From: Candidula unifasciata
Taxonomy: Eukaryota; Mollusca; Gastropoda; Stylommatophora; Geomitridae
Direction: 5' to 3'
Assembly (NCBI GenBank): GCA_905116865.2
Contig: CAJHNH020002552.1
Span: forward strand, 1-64,000
DNA length: 64,000 nt
Position 1 is the first letter of the stretch. Each line of letters begins with the position of its first letter. The translations under genes and the position numbers were made by a program. Under the pieces are notes generated by a model that did no database searches, was not told the DNA's origin, and saw only the letters and a list, made by a program, of their open reading frames with translations. Positions 36,401 to 41,369 of this stretch are shown piece after piece.

Positions 36401-38112
36401 GCCTGTTCGTGTATCTGCCTATTAATGAAACAAATAACTAATTCAAAACAATTTATATAAAACAAATGGCTAAGCAATTTATAAAAGACATAACATAACC
36501 CTTGACCCATCAGGGTCGTGGAGGTGTATCGATGGAAGCACTAGCACATAAAACCCGCCATCTTTCTCTGTCTTCTGCTTGATGAATAAATGTATGATAA
36601 CTTAGTCCTGTTCATTTCTTGATGTTTTCATTCTGGGTTTTTTGCCCTCCATTTCTTTGACTACCCCCAAATGTTTCTTGAAGTACAGTCTTTGCAACTG
36701 AATCATATCTTACCACATGCTATAAAAGACATATCTCCTCATATATTGAGAATACATTCACCATTATTATCATGGAGCCACTCAAGTAACAGAGTATGGG
36801 AGCCAAGGTCATTTTTTTTTAAAGTCCGGCTATGCCAGATTGCGAACCTATGACCTTCTGATCCGCGGCGAGCATCTAGCCGCTCTGCCATGGTGACTCC
36901 CCAATAGTCAAGAGAGATGTAAAACAGCGTTCACTGGGCTTCTAGGTAGGAACCTATGAACGTATGATGCATTCCTTGGGGCTCAAAGAGTTAATAAGTT
37001 CAGCAAATAAGCTAAGTAAAATACTTTAATAGAGAAACAACAAGATAATCACCCTTGATAACCGGAAGTGAATTTTGCTGTAAGCTTGAAAGCACAGGTT
37101 ATTTTCTGCTGAATCAGTAAAAGAAACATCACAATCTGTTCCTCGTCCAAATGTGTAATCGCTGGACACCAATTCTGCAATAATGATTAATTCAGACAAT
37201 TATTTTCAAGCTTACGAGAACAAACAGGTTAAAAAAGTGGATTGTTTGGAATTGTAACAATTTGCCAATATTTATTTTTAATTTAAAAAAAGGGTTAAAC
37301 ATTTTTTTTTAACAATCAAGGAACAACTCTCTTACCCATTATTTCACTTATGTTTTTCCTTGCACACAAAATAAAAACAGTAAGGCTACAAAAGCAAACT
37401 TGGATATACATTTTAAGTTAGTTTTTGCACCAAAGCACTTTACATATACCTTCAAATGAACATAATAAATTAGAATTGAAATTTAAAAAAAAATAATGCA
37501 CACTAGGGACAACTCACTCGCCTGTGGATGGGAAGGTCATGGATTCGCTCCCTGGTGGAGCCAGACTCTTTTCAAAAAGTAAAAGGACTTTGGCTCCCAA
37601 GTCGAACTAGCCTTGAATGGGTACCGGGTGCAGTCCCTGGAAGTAAAGACGGCCGGCGTGATGCTGACCACATCACCCATCTTGTGCCGATTGGTCTAAC
37701 AAAACATATAGGTCTGGAAATTGAAAAGAGTAGCCCAACGGCTCTGCCCGGGCAATAATATTTGGAGTTAAAAATCTACCCAAAGTATTTGAGATTTTAG
37801 AATCCTTGCCGGTGCTTCAGAGACTGTGCTGAGCTTCTTCGGACTAAGACTTGTTCAAGGGCTATTGCTTTCAATACTAGCATCTCATTTAAATCCCAAA
37901 TCAATAAAGAAAACATCAGTAAGTTACTGTAACAAAGCAGAAAATTTCTCAAAACTTCAACAACAGCAACAAAACCAGAAGCACTTGCCAACTGCAACAA
38001 AACTCGAACTCAAAGGAAACAACCTTCCCCATGCCTCATGTCGCTGATTCAACTCGTCCTCACCGGCTCCTGCCTCAGGACTGTCCATGTTTTGTGTTGG
38101 TAAACTTGACAT
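11418..38112 (-). CDS. CHEK2: CHEK2 (checkpoint kinase 2) orthologue, 16 coding exons, 474 aa
   Basis: Chk2 is the nuclear Ser/Thr kinase that ATM phosphorylates after DNA double-strand breaks; it acts on p53- and Cdc25-type targets. Joining the exons listed separately gives 1425 bases without an internal stop. Domain order is: N-terminus with one TQ (T6-Q7); FHA domain about 43-140 with the phosphothreonine-binding residues R52, S74, H77 and N99; kinase domain about 153-418 with the glycine loop G159-x-G-x-x-G164, lysine K181, helix-C E205, HRD 278-280, DFG 301-303, activation threonines T316 and T320, and APE 325-327; and a C-terminal bipartite NLS 448-463. Introns are GT-AG except intron 1 (GC-AG). 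Human CHK2 is 543 aa; most of the shortfall is the N-terminal SQ/TQ cluster. All key catalytic residues are present, so the gene looks functional. An in-frame TAA at 38122-38124 bounds the start. Confidence 0.95.
11750..12230 (+). pseudogene. RNase H-type retrotransposon fragment
   Basis: Shows [14 protein letters not shown], the last catalytic region of retroelement RNase H, followed by a C-terminal tail like the one at 63700-64000. Several frameshifts. It lies downstream (3') of CHEK2 exon 15, in intron 15. Confidence 0.75.
12320..12660 (+). repeat. Family G repeat with a fourfold 52-bp tandem
   Basis: Four copies of cattattttaaagccccacc... ending gtcaggggccctatt, then family G body reading into caccaggtatctatcgctcg. 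Opposite orientation to 9020-9290. Confidence 0.85.
12742..13793 (-). repeat. 31-bp satellite made of CHEK2 exon 15 end plus splice donor
   Basis: There are 34 units counting the authentic exon end. On the sense strand each unit is 23 bases of exon (ATACTATGGG... to ...TTAAACTG) followed by gtaagttg. By eye 26 units keep GTAAGT, 3 have GTTAAG and 5 have lost GT (ATAAGT). Most altered units lie at the exon-distal end. Alternating variants (tcat/ttatt) in the middle suggest a 62-bp higher-order unit. Confidence 0.95.
13770..13841 (-). CDS. CHEK2: CHEK2 exon 15 (post-kinase tail)
   Basis: A 72-base, phase-0 exon encoding D-N-E-M-R-T-R and a short variable tail. It corresponds to the 81-base human exon that starts DEDMKRK. 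The acceptor is cctcacag. Its last 23 bases plus the donor gtaagttg are the founder unit of the satellite that fills 12742-13769. Confidence 0.9.
14100..14505 (+). mobile_element. Non-LTR retrotransposon RT C-terminal fragment
   Basis: Contains the RT C-terminal motifs L-K-Y-F-G-H-I-K and a trailing T-S-C-K-G-P-A-D before tgatgatgat. The same tail type is at 41370-41670. It lies in CHEK2 intron 14. Confidence 0.72.
14830..15367 (+). mobile_element. Repeat family E, copy 2, in CHEK2 intron 14
   Basis: Flanked by the 10-bp duplication aggcatctag at 14820-14829 and 15368-15377. Very similar to the copy inside Merlin at 2263-2830. Confidence 0.85.
15827..15912 (-). CDS. CHEK2: CHEK2 exon 14 (kinase C-lobe, HPWL)
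   Basis: An 86-base exon, the same length as in vertebrates, encoding [13 protein letters not shown] and ending N-H-P-W-L-L, the last kinase helix. The acceptor is gacag and the donor gtaagt. Confidence 0.95.
16617..16735. repeat. Imperfect CA/ACAT microsatellite
   Basis: cacacacatacaya-type repeats within CHEK2 intron 13. No coding meaning. Confidence 0.8.
16890..17005 (-). CDS. CHEK2: CHEK2 exon 13 (kinase C-lobe)
   Basis: A 116-base exon, identical in length to the vertebrate one, encoding L-S-G-Y-S-P-F-S-D then P-K-Q-I-M-E-G-H-Y. The acceptor (aataaag) has a poor polypyrimidine tract. The donor is gtgaga. Confidence 0.93.
17090..17275 (+). repeat. SINE family C head fragment with G/C runs
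   Basis: Begins tgtgggttcctgcgccccat and continues to gcatatcgtaatagttgac, as in other family C copies, with poly-G and poly-C runs inserted. Intronic, before exon 13 in transcription. Confidence 0.55.
17640..17785 (+). repeat. Family H repeat
   Basis: Contains aaatgcctgcagaagtcgga and ggacacaacacaattacatc. Inverted relative to 5830-5990. Ends in a gaagaagaag tail. Confidence 0.65.
18114..18350 (+). mobile_element. SINE family A, full copy
   Basis: The head has a Pol III A box (tggcagagcggctagacgc) and B box (ggtcgtgggttcgctccc) of Leu/Ser-tRNA type. The body is ccaggtcgacccagcctt and the end is aaaatataggtctagccct. This is a clear reference copy for the family. Confidence 0.9.
18408..18700 (+). 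mobile_element. SINE-like family C, full copy
   Basis: Runs from tgtgggttctggggtcccat through catctgcctgagaagcaagg and tctggaacaggactggagtc to agccggtgaacgcaaagaag, with a GAA-rich 3' tail. Confidence 0.85.
19342..19505 (-). CDS. CHEK2: CHEK2 exon 12 (DFG, activation loop, APE)
   Basis: A 164-base exon, the same length and phase as in vertebrates. It encodes V-T-D-F-G (D301), the activation loop with T316 and T320 corresponding to human T383 and T387, [10 protein letters not shown], and [10 protein letters not shown]. The acceptor cttcag and first 14 exon bases are duplicated just upstream, with a second acceptor before 19554. Confidence 0.96.
19492..19590 (-). repeat. 49-bp tandem duplication of the exon 12 acceptor
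   Basis: Two copies of about 49 bp, each with cttcag followed by GTTACAGACTTTGG. The exon-proximal copy is the authentic junction. The other supplies a second acceptor before 19554. Confidence 0.92.
19905..20165 (+). mobile_element. SINE family A body and family B-type head
   Basis: 19905-20010 is a family A body (ccttgactcctaggctgacc). 20055-20165 begins cagcgtctgtggcttagggg, a tRNA-like head as in the minus-strand element at 30897-31162. Confidence 0.6.
20220..20480 (+). mobile_element. RNase H-type retrotransposon tail
   Basis: Encodes V-T-R-G-S-G-R and [13 protein letters not shown], matching the C-terminal tails at 12050 and 63900. 20540-20640 on the minus strand holds a separate short RT tail fragment. 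Confidence 0.68.
20693..20812. repeat. 19-20-bp tandem repeat (CTGAAGCTGCGCACCGGAC)
   Basis: Six to seven units in CHEK2 intron 11. Confidence 0.88.
21202..21249 (-). CDS. CHEK2: CHEK2 exon 11 (PEN motif)
   Basis: A 48-base, phase-0 exon encoding P-E-N-I-L-L through L-I-K. N285 is the magnesium-binding Asn of the kinase catalytic loop. The acceptor is ttcacag and the donor gtaatt. A 90-base homopolymer lies about 150 bases upstream in the intron. Confidence 0.94.
21388..21486. repeat. T9-G90 homopolymer in CHEK2 intron 10
   Basis: Nine T then 90 uninterrupted G (21397-21486) on the plus strand, which is the CHEK2 template strand; the pre-mRNA would carry C90. The exon 11 acceptor is about 150 bases downstream in the transcript. 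Length may be affected by sequencing or assembly. Confidence 0.9.
22161..22440 (+). mobile_element. SINE family A, full copy
   Basis: Head gtcgccgcggccgagcggct, B-box region gtcgtgggtttgctccctgg, end gggccctttacttac. In CHEK2 intron 10. Confidence 0.9.
22780..23090 (+). pseudogene. RNase H-domain retroelement relic
   Basis: Contains F-V-P-G-H-A-E-M-N and, after a short A-run shift, V-D-V-L-A-A-N-A-S, resembling the last RNase H motif (PGHxGxxGNExAD). Decayed. Confidence 0.6.
23070..23255. repeat. 23-bp tandem repeat (AACAGACTAAAGAACATGCC)
   Basis: About eight units with small variations (agcatgc/aacatgc), in CHEK2 intron 10. Confidence 0.9.
23505..23783 (+). mobile_element. SINE family A, full copy
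   Basis: Head gagtggctgcggcgttggct, body tcccaggttgacccagcctt, end aaaatataggtcgagcccta. Ends about 95 bp from exon 10. Confidence 0.88.
23878..23916 (-). CDS. CHEK2: CHEK2 exon 10 (catalytic loop HRDLK)
   Basis: A 39-base exon encoding [13 protein letters not shown], with the catalytic Asp D280. It stops exactly at the catalytic lysine. With exon 11 it totals 87 bases, the size of the single vertebrate exon, so an extra intron splits HRDLK from PEN. The acceptor is tgcag and the donor gtaaaa. Confidence 0.95.
24435..24660 (+). mobile_element. SINE family B, full copy
   Basis: Head gcgtctgtggcttaggcttt, then ccgggttcgatgccagctga, body agcaatggcaaactactaaa, end cctgtaaaggatacacaatt. Confidence 0.87.
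24662..24895 (+). repeat. Family F repeat attached to a SINE-B
   Basis: Matches 57990-58255 (tgtattcctccaggctgtta and aaatggttcgcttctagacg). In both places it follows a family B tail, so the two may form one larger element. Confidence 0.75.
25119..25218 (-). CDS. CHEK2: CHEK2 exon 9 (hinge and helix D/E)
   Basis: A 100-base exon, the same length as in vertebrates, encoding [11 protein letters not shown] and then E-E-A-T-A-K-L. The acceptor is tttgcag and the donor gtaagc. Confidence 0.95.
25560..25812 (+). repeat. 39-bp minisatellite with 13-residue frame
   Basis: Six to seven units around agaattaatgaacagacaac. It lies in the intron just 5' of exon 9. The open frame repeats R-Q-P-F-A-Y-P-x-x-E-L-M-N, but it is antisense to CHEK2 and there is no other evidence for a gene. 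Confidence 0.85.
26061..26125 (-). CDS. CHEK2: CHEK2 exon 8 (kinase N-lobe to hinge)
   Basis: A 65-base exon, phase 0 to phase 2, encoding P-C-I-I through L-Y-I-V-L-E. This is one codon longer than the 62-base vertebrate exon. The acceptor is tttcag and the donor gtaagt. Confidence 0.94.
26410..26720 (-). mobile_element. SINE-like family C copy
   Basis: Inverted: tctcctctgcgttcactggc at the tail, cttgcctctcaggcagatgc in the body, and tggggccccatag near the head. In the intron 5' of exon 8. Confidence 0.83.
26786..26991. mobile_element. hAT-like MITE, copy 1
   Basis: Imperfect terminal inverted repeats (CAGTATTTCCCTAACT and CAGTGATTCCCAAACT) with near-perfect 8-bp target duplications agttaagc / agtttagc. 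The interior includes ggcgccctaaa and a gtgcccctgtaaagagcc end. Confidence 0.85.
27080..27270 (+). mobile_element. SINE-like family C fragment
   Basis: Contains gtacatctgcctgggaggaa and gtgaagcagatgtgtaagca. 5' and 3' ends missing. Confidence 0.75.
27637..27910 (+). mobile_element. SINE family A, full copy
   Basis: Head ctggcatggtgcagtggcta, body gacttccaggtcaaccgagc, end tctataaaatataggtgtcc. Ends about 85 bp from CHEK2 exon 7. Confidence 0.86.
27995..28048 (-). CDS. CHEK2: CHEK2 exon 7 (kinase helix C)
   Basis: A 54-base, phase-0 exon identical in length to its vertebrate counterpart. It encodes 18 residues containing M-S-E-V-R-I-L-K, where E205 is the helix-C glutamate that pairs with K181. 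The acceptor is tttcag and the donor gtgagt. Confidence 0.94.
28245..28440 (+). mobile_element. SINE-like family C fragment
   Basis: Contains gagagacaaggaaccaacag and ctcaagttctggaacaagac, ending in an agtttacagctgatgaatgc tail, about 95 bp from CHEK2 exon 6. Confidence 0.8.
28534..28642 (-). CDS. CHEK2: CHEK2 exon 6 (glycine loop and catalytic lysine)
   Basis: A 109-base exon, the same length as the vertebrate one. It encodes [10 protein letters not shown], completing the ATP-binding loop, and A-C-K-I-I-S-K with the ATP-anchoring K181. The acceptor is tttcag and the donor gtaagt. Confidence 0.95.
29660..29945. repeat. GAA/GGA-rich purine tract
   Basis: Irregular gaagaagaag with aggagga. 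The long Leu/Ser/Phe-rich frames on the complementary strand are compositional. Confidence 0.88.
30120..30207 (-). CDS. CHEK2: CHEK2 exon 5 (FHA-kinase linker, start of kinase)
   Basis: An 88-base exon, phase 1 in and phase 2 out, as in vertebrates (91 bases). It encodes Y-V-F-M-D-L and continues to L-L-G, the first glycine of the kinase glycine loop. The acceptor is ctgcag and the donor gtatgt. Confidence 0.92.
30460..30790 (-). pseudogene. RNase H-domain retrotransposon relic
   Basis: Encodes [18 protein letters not shown], the C-terminal RNase H motif of non-LTR retrotransposons, followed by a short variable tail. Truncated on both sides. Same strand as CHEK2 but intronic. Confidence 0.8.
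30897..31162 (-). mobile_element. SINE with family A body and a different tRNA head
   Basis: The body (cccatatttttacagacc, gccggctgtctttac) is family A, but the head reads gcgtccgtggctaaggggtt followed by gcgatcgaaacccac. It may represent a head-swapped subfamily. Confidence 0.75.
31200..32208. other. CHEK2 intron, no further gene seen
   Basis: I see no recognisable element apart from faint SINE body traces near 31170-31260 and 31590-31660. Confidence 0.4.
32209..32274 (-). CDS. CHEK2: CHEK2 exon 4 (end of FHA domain)
   Basis: A 66-base exon, phase 1 to phase 1, encoding G-K-G-K then N-N-D-E-I-A-L, which lines up with the human GKGKRRPLNNNSEIAL segment. The acceptor is ttttcag and the donor gtaatt. 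Exons 3 and 4 together total 145 bases against 148 in the single vertebrate exon. Confidence 0.93.
32885..33386 (-). mobile_element. Repeat family E, copy 3, inverted
   Basis: Begins tctggtaatcttagtttcag and ends near gtccaatttgacaggaag. More diverged than the two copies at 2263 and 14830. A still more diverged piece lies at 33815-33970. Confidence 0.78.
33535..33655 (+). mobile_element. SINE-like family C 3' fragment
   Basis: Contains aatcaagttctgcaacaaga and ggagtttacagctggtgaac, ending cgaagaagaagagg. Confidence 0.78.
33975..34700. other. CHEK2 intron 3, nothing recognised
   Basis: No coding, RNA or repeat features that I can support. Confidence 0.4.
34730..35010 (+). mobile_element. SINE-like family C, nearly full copy
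   Basis: From ccccgtgtggattctgaggt through ctgcctgagaggcaaggaac to ttcacagccggtgaatacg. Confidence 0.84.
35380..35790 (+). mobile_element. Non-LTR RT tail with internal tandem duplication
   Basis: [17 protein letters not shown] and [17 protein letters not shown] follow one another, so the C-terminal block is duplicated. It ends ggctacaacctggtatcggt, the same 3' end that seeds the satellite at 61.9 kb. Confidence 0.82.
35930..36260 (-). mobile_element. Non-LTR RT tail next to CHEK2 exon 3
   Basis: On the minus strand it encodes an RT C-terminal tail including I-K-T-Q-Q and K-W-I-D-G-I. Its right part is included in the duplicate at 40791. A further tail fragment of the 10.4-10.9 kb type lies at 36505-36720. 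Confidence 0.7.
36340..36418 (-). CDS. CHEK2: CHEK2 exon 3 (FHA domain, SNGTFVNG motif)
   Basis: A 79-base exon encoding residues 83-108 plus one base. It carries the conserved [11 protein letters not shown] core, with N99 the phosphopeptide-contacting Asn of FHA domains. The acceptor is aatag and the donor gtaggt. Vertebrates encode this and the next exon together (148 bases), so the intron after it is extra here. An identical copy of this exon lies at 41069-41147. Confidence 0.95.
36790..36902 (-). mobile_element. SINE family A head fragment
   Basis: Inverted head cagcatctagccgctctgcc-type sequence with gaccttctgatccgcggcga. Truncated body. In CHEK2 intron 2. Confidence 0.8.
37053..37174 (-). 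CDS. CHEK2: CHEK2 exon 2 (FHA domain, first half)
   Basis: A 122-base exon encoding residues 42-82. It holds the FHA GR motif (G51-R52) and the S-K-I-H-F segment (S74, H77) that bind phosphothreonine. The acceptor is ttgcag. The donor gtgatt is weak. Phases 1 in and 0 out match the equivalent vertebrate exon of 125 bases. Confidence 0.94.
37500..37740 (+). mobile_element. SINE family A, 5'-truncated, in CHEK2 intron 1
   Basis: Starts within the head (gggaaggtcatggattcgct) and includes aagtaaagacggccggcgtg. Confidence 0.84.
37698..37850 (+). repeat. Repeat inverted relative to 41865-42005
   Basis: ttggagttaaaaatctaccc and gctgagcttcttcggacta match the reverse complement of 41865-42005, so the pair flanks CHEK2 exon 1. 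Confidence 0.72.
37989..38112 (-). CDS. CHEK2: CHEK2 exon 1 (start codon, residues 1-41)
   Basis: The ATG at 38112 is the first one after an in-frame TAA at 38124; a second in-frame ATG (M9) lies at 38088. The exon encodes a short acidic N-terminus with one TQ (T6-Q7) and then the W-G-R-L segment that aligns without gaps to the W-A-R-L start of the human FHA region. It ends in phase 1 before gcaagtgc, a GC-type donor. No GT donor gives the same alignment and phase. Untranslated exons further upstream cannot be excluded. Confidence 0.88.
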
Positions 38113-38454
38113 ATTATAACGTTAAGACGTTTCCTTGACGATATAAACGTAAATATATAAATCTGATAGAACTGCGGTTAGAACAGACAGATATTATTAA
38201 TCATTTTTGATTTGGTAACGTTCTGTGTTCTCCATTCATACAAAAAATGATAAACCGGATGTTGTTACAGAAAAAAAAAACGCGCCGGTTTTAGGGTCAA
38301 AGGCTGAGGGGTCATAGTTTACGTTACCCAATAAAAGGTGGCTGCTAATCAAACGGTATGCCGTCTTCGCAATTAGGGTTTGTAAGAATCCTATGGGTTC
38401 GTGGACCCCATGGGAGGGAGGGAAGGAGGGAGAAGGGTACATAACCACTAATAG

Positions 38455-38690
38455 CGAGTAATTAGGAATTTGACCGGGGTTCACCCAGCCTCTGGTTAGG
38501 TAATGGGTACCAGAGTTAACACTTTAGGGTAAATGTAAGAACGTCGCTGTAGCTACGGAGTTGCGTTCAGGCGGTGACACAGGTAGACAGTTTCTTATCA
38601 GCTGTCCGTACTGATGGCAGAGCACTTATGGTTTATAACCGTGTGCAATGACGCTGGTTTACATTTCCCGACTTTACCTTTTTTTGTGAA
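38455..38690 (+). mobile_element. SINE family D, 5'-truncated
   Basis: Contains tggcagagcacttatggttt and gcaatgacgctggtttacat, ending in a T-run. Full-length relative at 57677. It lies 5' of the CHEK2 start. Confidence 0.82.
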
Positions 38691-38783
38691 TTTGATCAAA
38701 TCGGATATGTTTGGTCTGAAAAACATATTAATCGCAGCCTAGCTGTAAACCACAATATAACGAGGCAACAGCCTGTTTAAGAG

Positions 38784-38799
38784 CGAATAATAATAATAA

Positions 38800-38830
<31 letters not shown>

Positions 38831-38940
38831 AAGAAGAAGAAGAAGAAGAAGAAGAAGAAGAAGAAGAAGAAGAAGAAGAAGAAGAAGAAGAAGAAGAAGA
38901 AGAAAAAGAAGAAGAAGAAGAAGAAGAAAAAGATGAAGAT
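38784..38940. repeat. (AAT)n(GAA)n microsatellite
   Basis: Five AAT units then about 45 GAA units with two interruptions. Confidence 0.95.
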
Positions 38941-39157
38941 GAAGATCTCTAATTTATAGTCTTGTTTTTCTTTTCCCCATTTGGTTGTACAGTACTATTA
39001 TTTTGAAATAGAAACAAGATGTCAACAAGCCAATAAACTTATGTACCAATTAAAACCTCTATTAATACTTAAAACATAAGTATGCGCGCTAAGATTATAA
39101 ACATAATTTTTATACCAACATTGTGCTACCAGTGCCAGACTTGGACATTATCAAAGG

Positions 39158-39176
39158 TTTCTTCTTCTTCTTCTTC

Positions 39177-39223
<47 letters not shown>
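39158..39223. repeat. (TTC)n(TTA)n microsatellite
   Basis: Eight TTC then about 14 TTA units, inserted immediately after a 70-bp RT fragment (cagtgccagacttggacatt). Confidence 0.93.
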
Positions 39224-39224
<1 letters not shown>

Positions 39225-39314
39225 GTCTTTTCCACCTTGTACCTCATCGAAGTGTCAGGGGGAGATGCAATGTTCGTTGATGAGCTCTGTCAAGAGCACT
39301 ATTAAGACTGATTT

Positions 39315-40205
39315 TCATTCTGTAAGGCTGTTCTTAATGCCATCACTCCATATTTTCCGAGGTCTTCCACTCGCTCTATACCCGTTGTAACGTTTTAGTA
39401 TGGCTTGCTGTGGCAGATAGTACCAGGGCATTATTGTTAGGTGTCCAAACCACTTCATCTGTTGTTCTTTGATGACCTGTAAGACTGGCTTTATTCCTAG
39501 CATTCGTCTTCGTATTCTGTCTTTCCTTGAAACTCCTGCAGCTCTTCTAAGGCATTTCATCTCTGTTGTCACAATTTTACGTTCATTGGAGGATGTAAGT
39601 GTCCACGTCTGGCATTGATAGCATAGTGTTGGCCAAAAAATAGTTTTGATAAGATTCACTTTAGTACTCCGGGGTATCTGCTTGTGTGTCAACAGGTGAC
39701 ATAGTTGCCCCATTACTTAATTAGCTTTGGCACATCTCGAGCTAATTTCTCTGTCCAGTTTTCCGTCGGATGTGAAAAATTGCTCCCAAATACTTAAATA
39801 CCTCTGTTTGTCTTAAGGTGTTGTTTTTTAATTTTATTTCTAAATTGTCTTTCTGTCTTCCTATCATCTTCGCAGTGTTTATTTTCATATAATATTCCTC
39901 CCCTTTGATACTAATTTGATTTAGGTAGTTCTGTAGGCATTCCGTACTTTCTGTTATGAATACCTGGTAGTCAACGAATAGTAATTCTGTAATATCTTCT
40001 TCATGATAAAAGTTCGTTTCGTTACATATGGTATTTATGTATGTTATAAAAAGAAGCGGCGATAGTTCACAGCCCTGACGCACATCAGAGTTCACTATAA
40101 AAGTTCTTGACAACCCTGCCTTCGATCTTATGCAGCATTTACTACGTGTGTACAGGCTTTTGCAAATATTAATGAGATGATTGCTGATTCCCTTTTTCCC
40201 CATAC
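39315..40205 (-). pseudogene. Non-LTR reverse transcriptase relic
   Basis: Two frames: 39742-40215 with D-V-R-Q-G-C-E-L-S-P-L-L-F (RT motif) and a degraded active site (L-L-F-V-D-Y instead of F-A-D-D), and 39315-39713 with T-L-C-Y-Q-C-Q-T-W and W-F-G-H-L. The ADD box is mutated and the frames are shifted, so it is inactive. Confidence 0.87.
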
Positions 40206-40575
40206 ATTCCCACAAATCATCACGTTATCAAAGGCTAACCTATGTAAAATTAACACCTGTGAAATAAGATGCCTGAGAATAGACGCCAACATAACCATCC
40301 GAGACAAAGTTAGAAATGATTTTATGAGACTAGGAACAACACCATGCAGCAATTTAAATGAGAAACAGATGACAAACTGGTTTGGTCATCTAGTAAGAAT
40401 GCAGCCAGAATAACTACCAACGCTAAACATGAACAGATCTGAAGTCGACATAGAGGTCGACCTTGGAGAAAATGGATTGATGACAAAGACCTTCTACATC
40501 GACATGGAATGACAATAGCCAATGTTGCCCATCAAGCATTGAAACAAACTGTTCCTCCCCACAACCTTTAACGAC
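40206..40575 (+). mobile_element. RT C-terminal fragment, head-to-head with the previous relic
   Basis: Encodes C-E-I-R-C-L-R-I and W-F-G-H-L-V-R-M-Q-P-E, then a broken tail. It joins the minus-strand RT directly at about 40205, an inverted junction. Confidence 0.78.
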
Positions 40576-40644
40576 AAAAGTAGAAATTGAGATTATGATG
40601 ATGAGGTACAAAAATATCACATTTAGTGATGTTATCCCACTCGT

Positions 40645-40790
40645 GAGGAGTGGCTGGCCGAACGGTTAGAACGCTGGGCCCTCAAGTGGGAGCCCCGAGT
40701 TCGAATTCTCGGTAAAGCTGGGGATTTTTTCTGTCGGGGACAAAATAAAATCCTCACCTGCACAGTTAGAGCATTAGTGATGCGGCAGTA
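40645..40790 (+). mobile_element. SINE with Leu-tRNA-like head (family J)
   Basis: gtggctggccgaacggttag then gagccccgagttcgaattct gives clear A and B boxes. The tail runs to ttagagcattagtgatgcgg. It abuts the duplicated CHEK2 segment. It is not a functional tRNA gene: no folded acceptor stem or 3' end is seen. Confidence 0.78.
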
Positions 40791-41243
40791 ATTCTGCCTC
40801 CCTTATATCTAAAAGACAGGGCTCTCTGTGGTGCACTATCTGATGGCAGTCTTGACACAAATCTGAACCATCTGTCTGCTGTGTCTTGATGTAGTTTGGT
40901 ACTGATTCCATCCTAACTTCTTTCCTGATATCATAATTTCAGATCCTCTCTCTTCCAGTCACATTTAGACAGTTACAGGCATTTCATTTCTGTTGTTTTG
41001 ATTGTTTTCTTTTATCTTAACATTGAGAAAGAAATTGAAATAAACAAACATGCAGTGTGAGTACCTACCAACTTTCTGCCCATTAACAAAGGTGCCATTA
41101 CTGCTGGTATCTTCCAAAAATATATGAATGCCTGTTCGTGTATCTGCCTGTTAATGAAACAAATAACTAATTCCAAACAATTTATACAAAAGAAACGGCC
41201 AAGCAATTTATAAAAGACATAACATAACATACCCCTTGACCCT
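40791..41243 (-). repeat. Segmental duplicate of the CHEK2 exon 3 region
   Basis: About 450 bp matching 36063-36508 in the same orientation, with about 15 substitutions by eye, none of them in the exon. The copied block also includes part of a non-LTR retrotransposon tail, so duplication followed that insertion. Confidence 0.9.
41069..41147 (-). pseudogene. Orphan duplicate of CHEK2 exon 3, upstream of exon 1
   Basis: All 79 bases equal exon 3 at 36340-36418. The donor gtaggt is kept and the acceptor is cag instead of tag. It lies 2.96 kb 5' of the CHEK2 ATG on the same strand, so the main transcript as I resolve it would not include it. It could be a relic, an alternative upstream exon, or an assembly artefact. 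Confidence 0.85.
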
Positions 41244-41369
41244 CAGACTTAAACCCCCCCCCCCACTCCACCAAACCCCTATCCCACCAACCCCCCTACG
41301 TCTACACCACAGCAAAATCGGTAAAATAAAGGCAGTCATTGCCAGCTCGTATCGTTGTTTATCCCTTGC

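Noticed and set aside
38125..38450. A divergent gene sharing the CHEK2 promoter
   Set aside because: Vertebrate CHEK2 has a close divergent neighbour, but I find no plus-strand exon with a convincing frame or splice sites here.
40645..40730. Functional tRNA-Leu gene
   Set aside because: Only the A and B boxes are preserved. It continues into a SINE body and lacks a proper acceptor stem pair.
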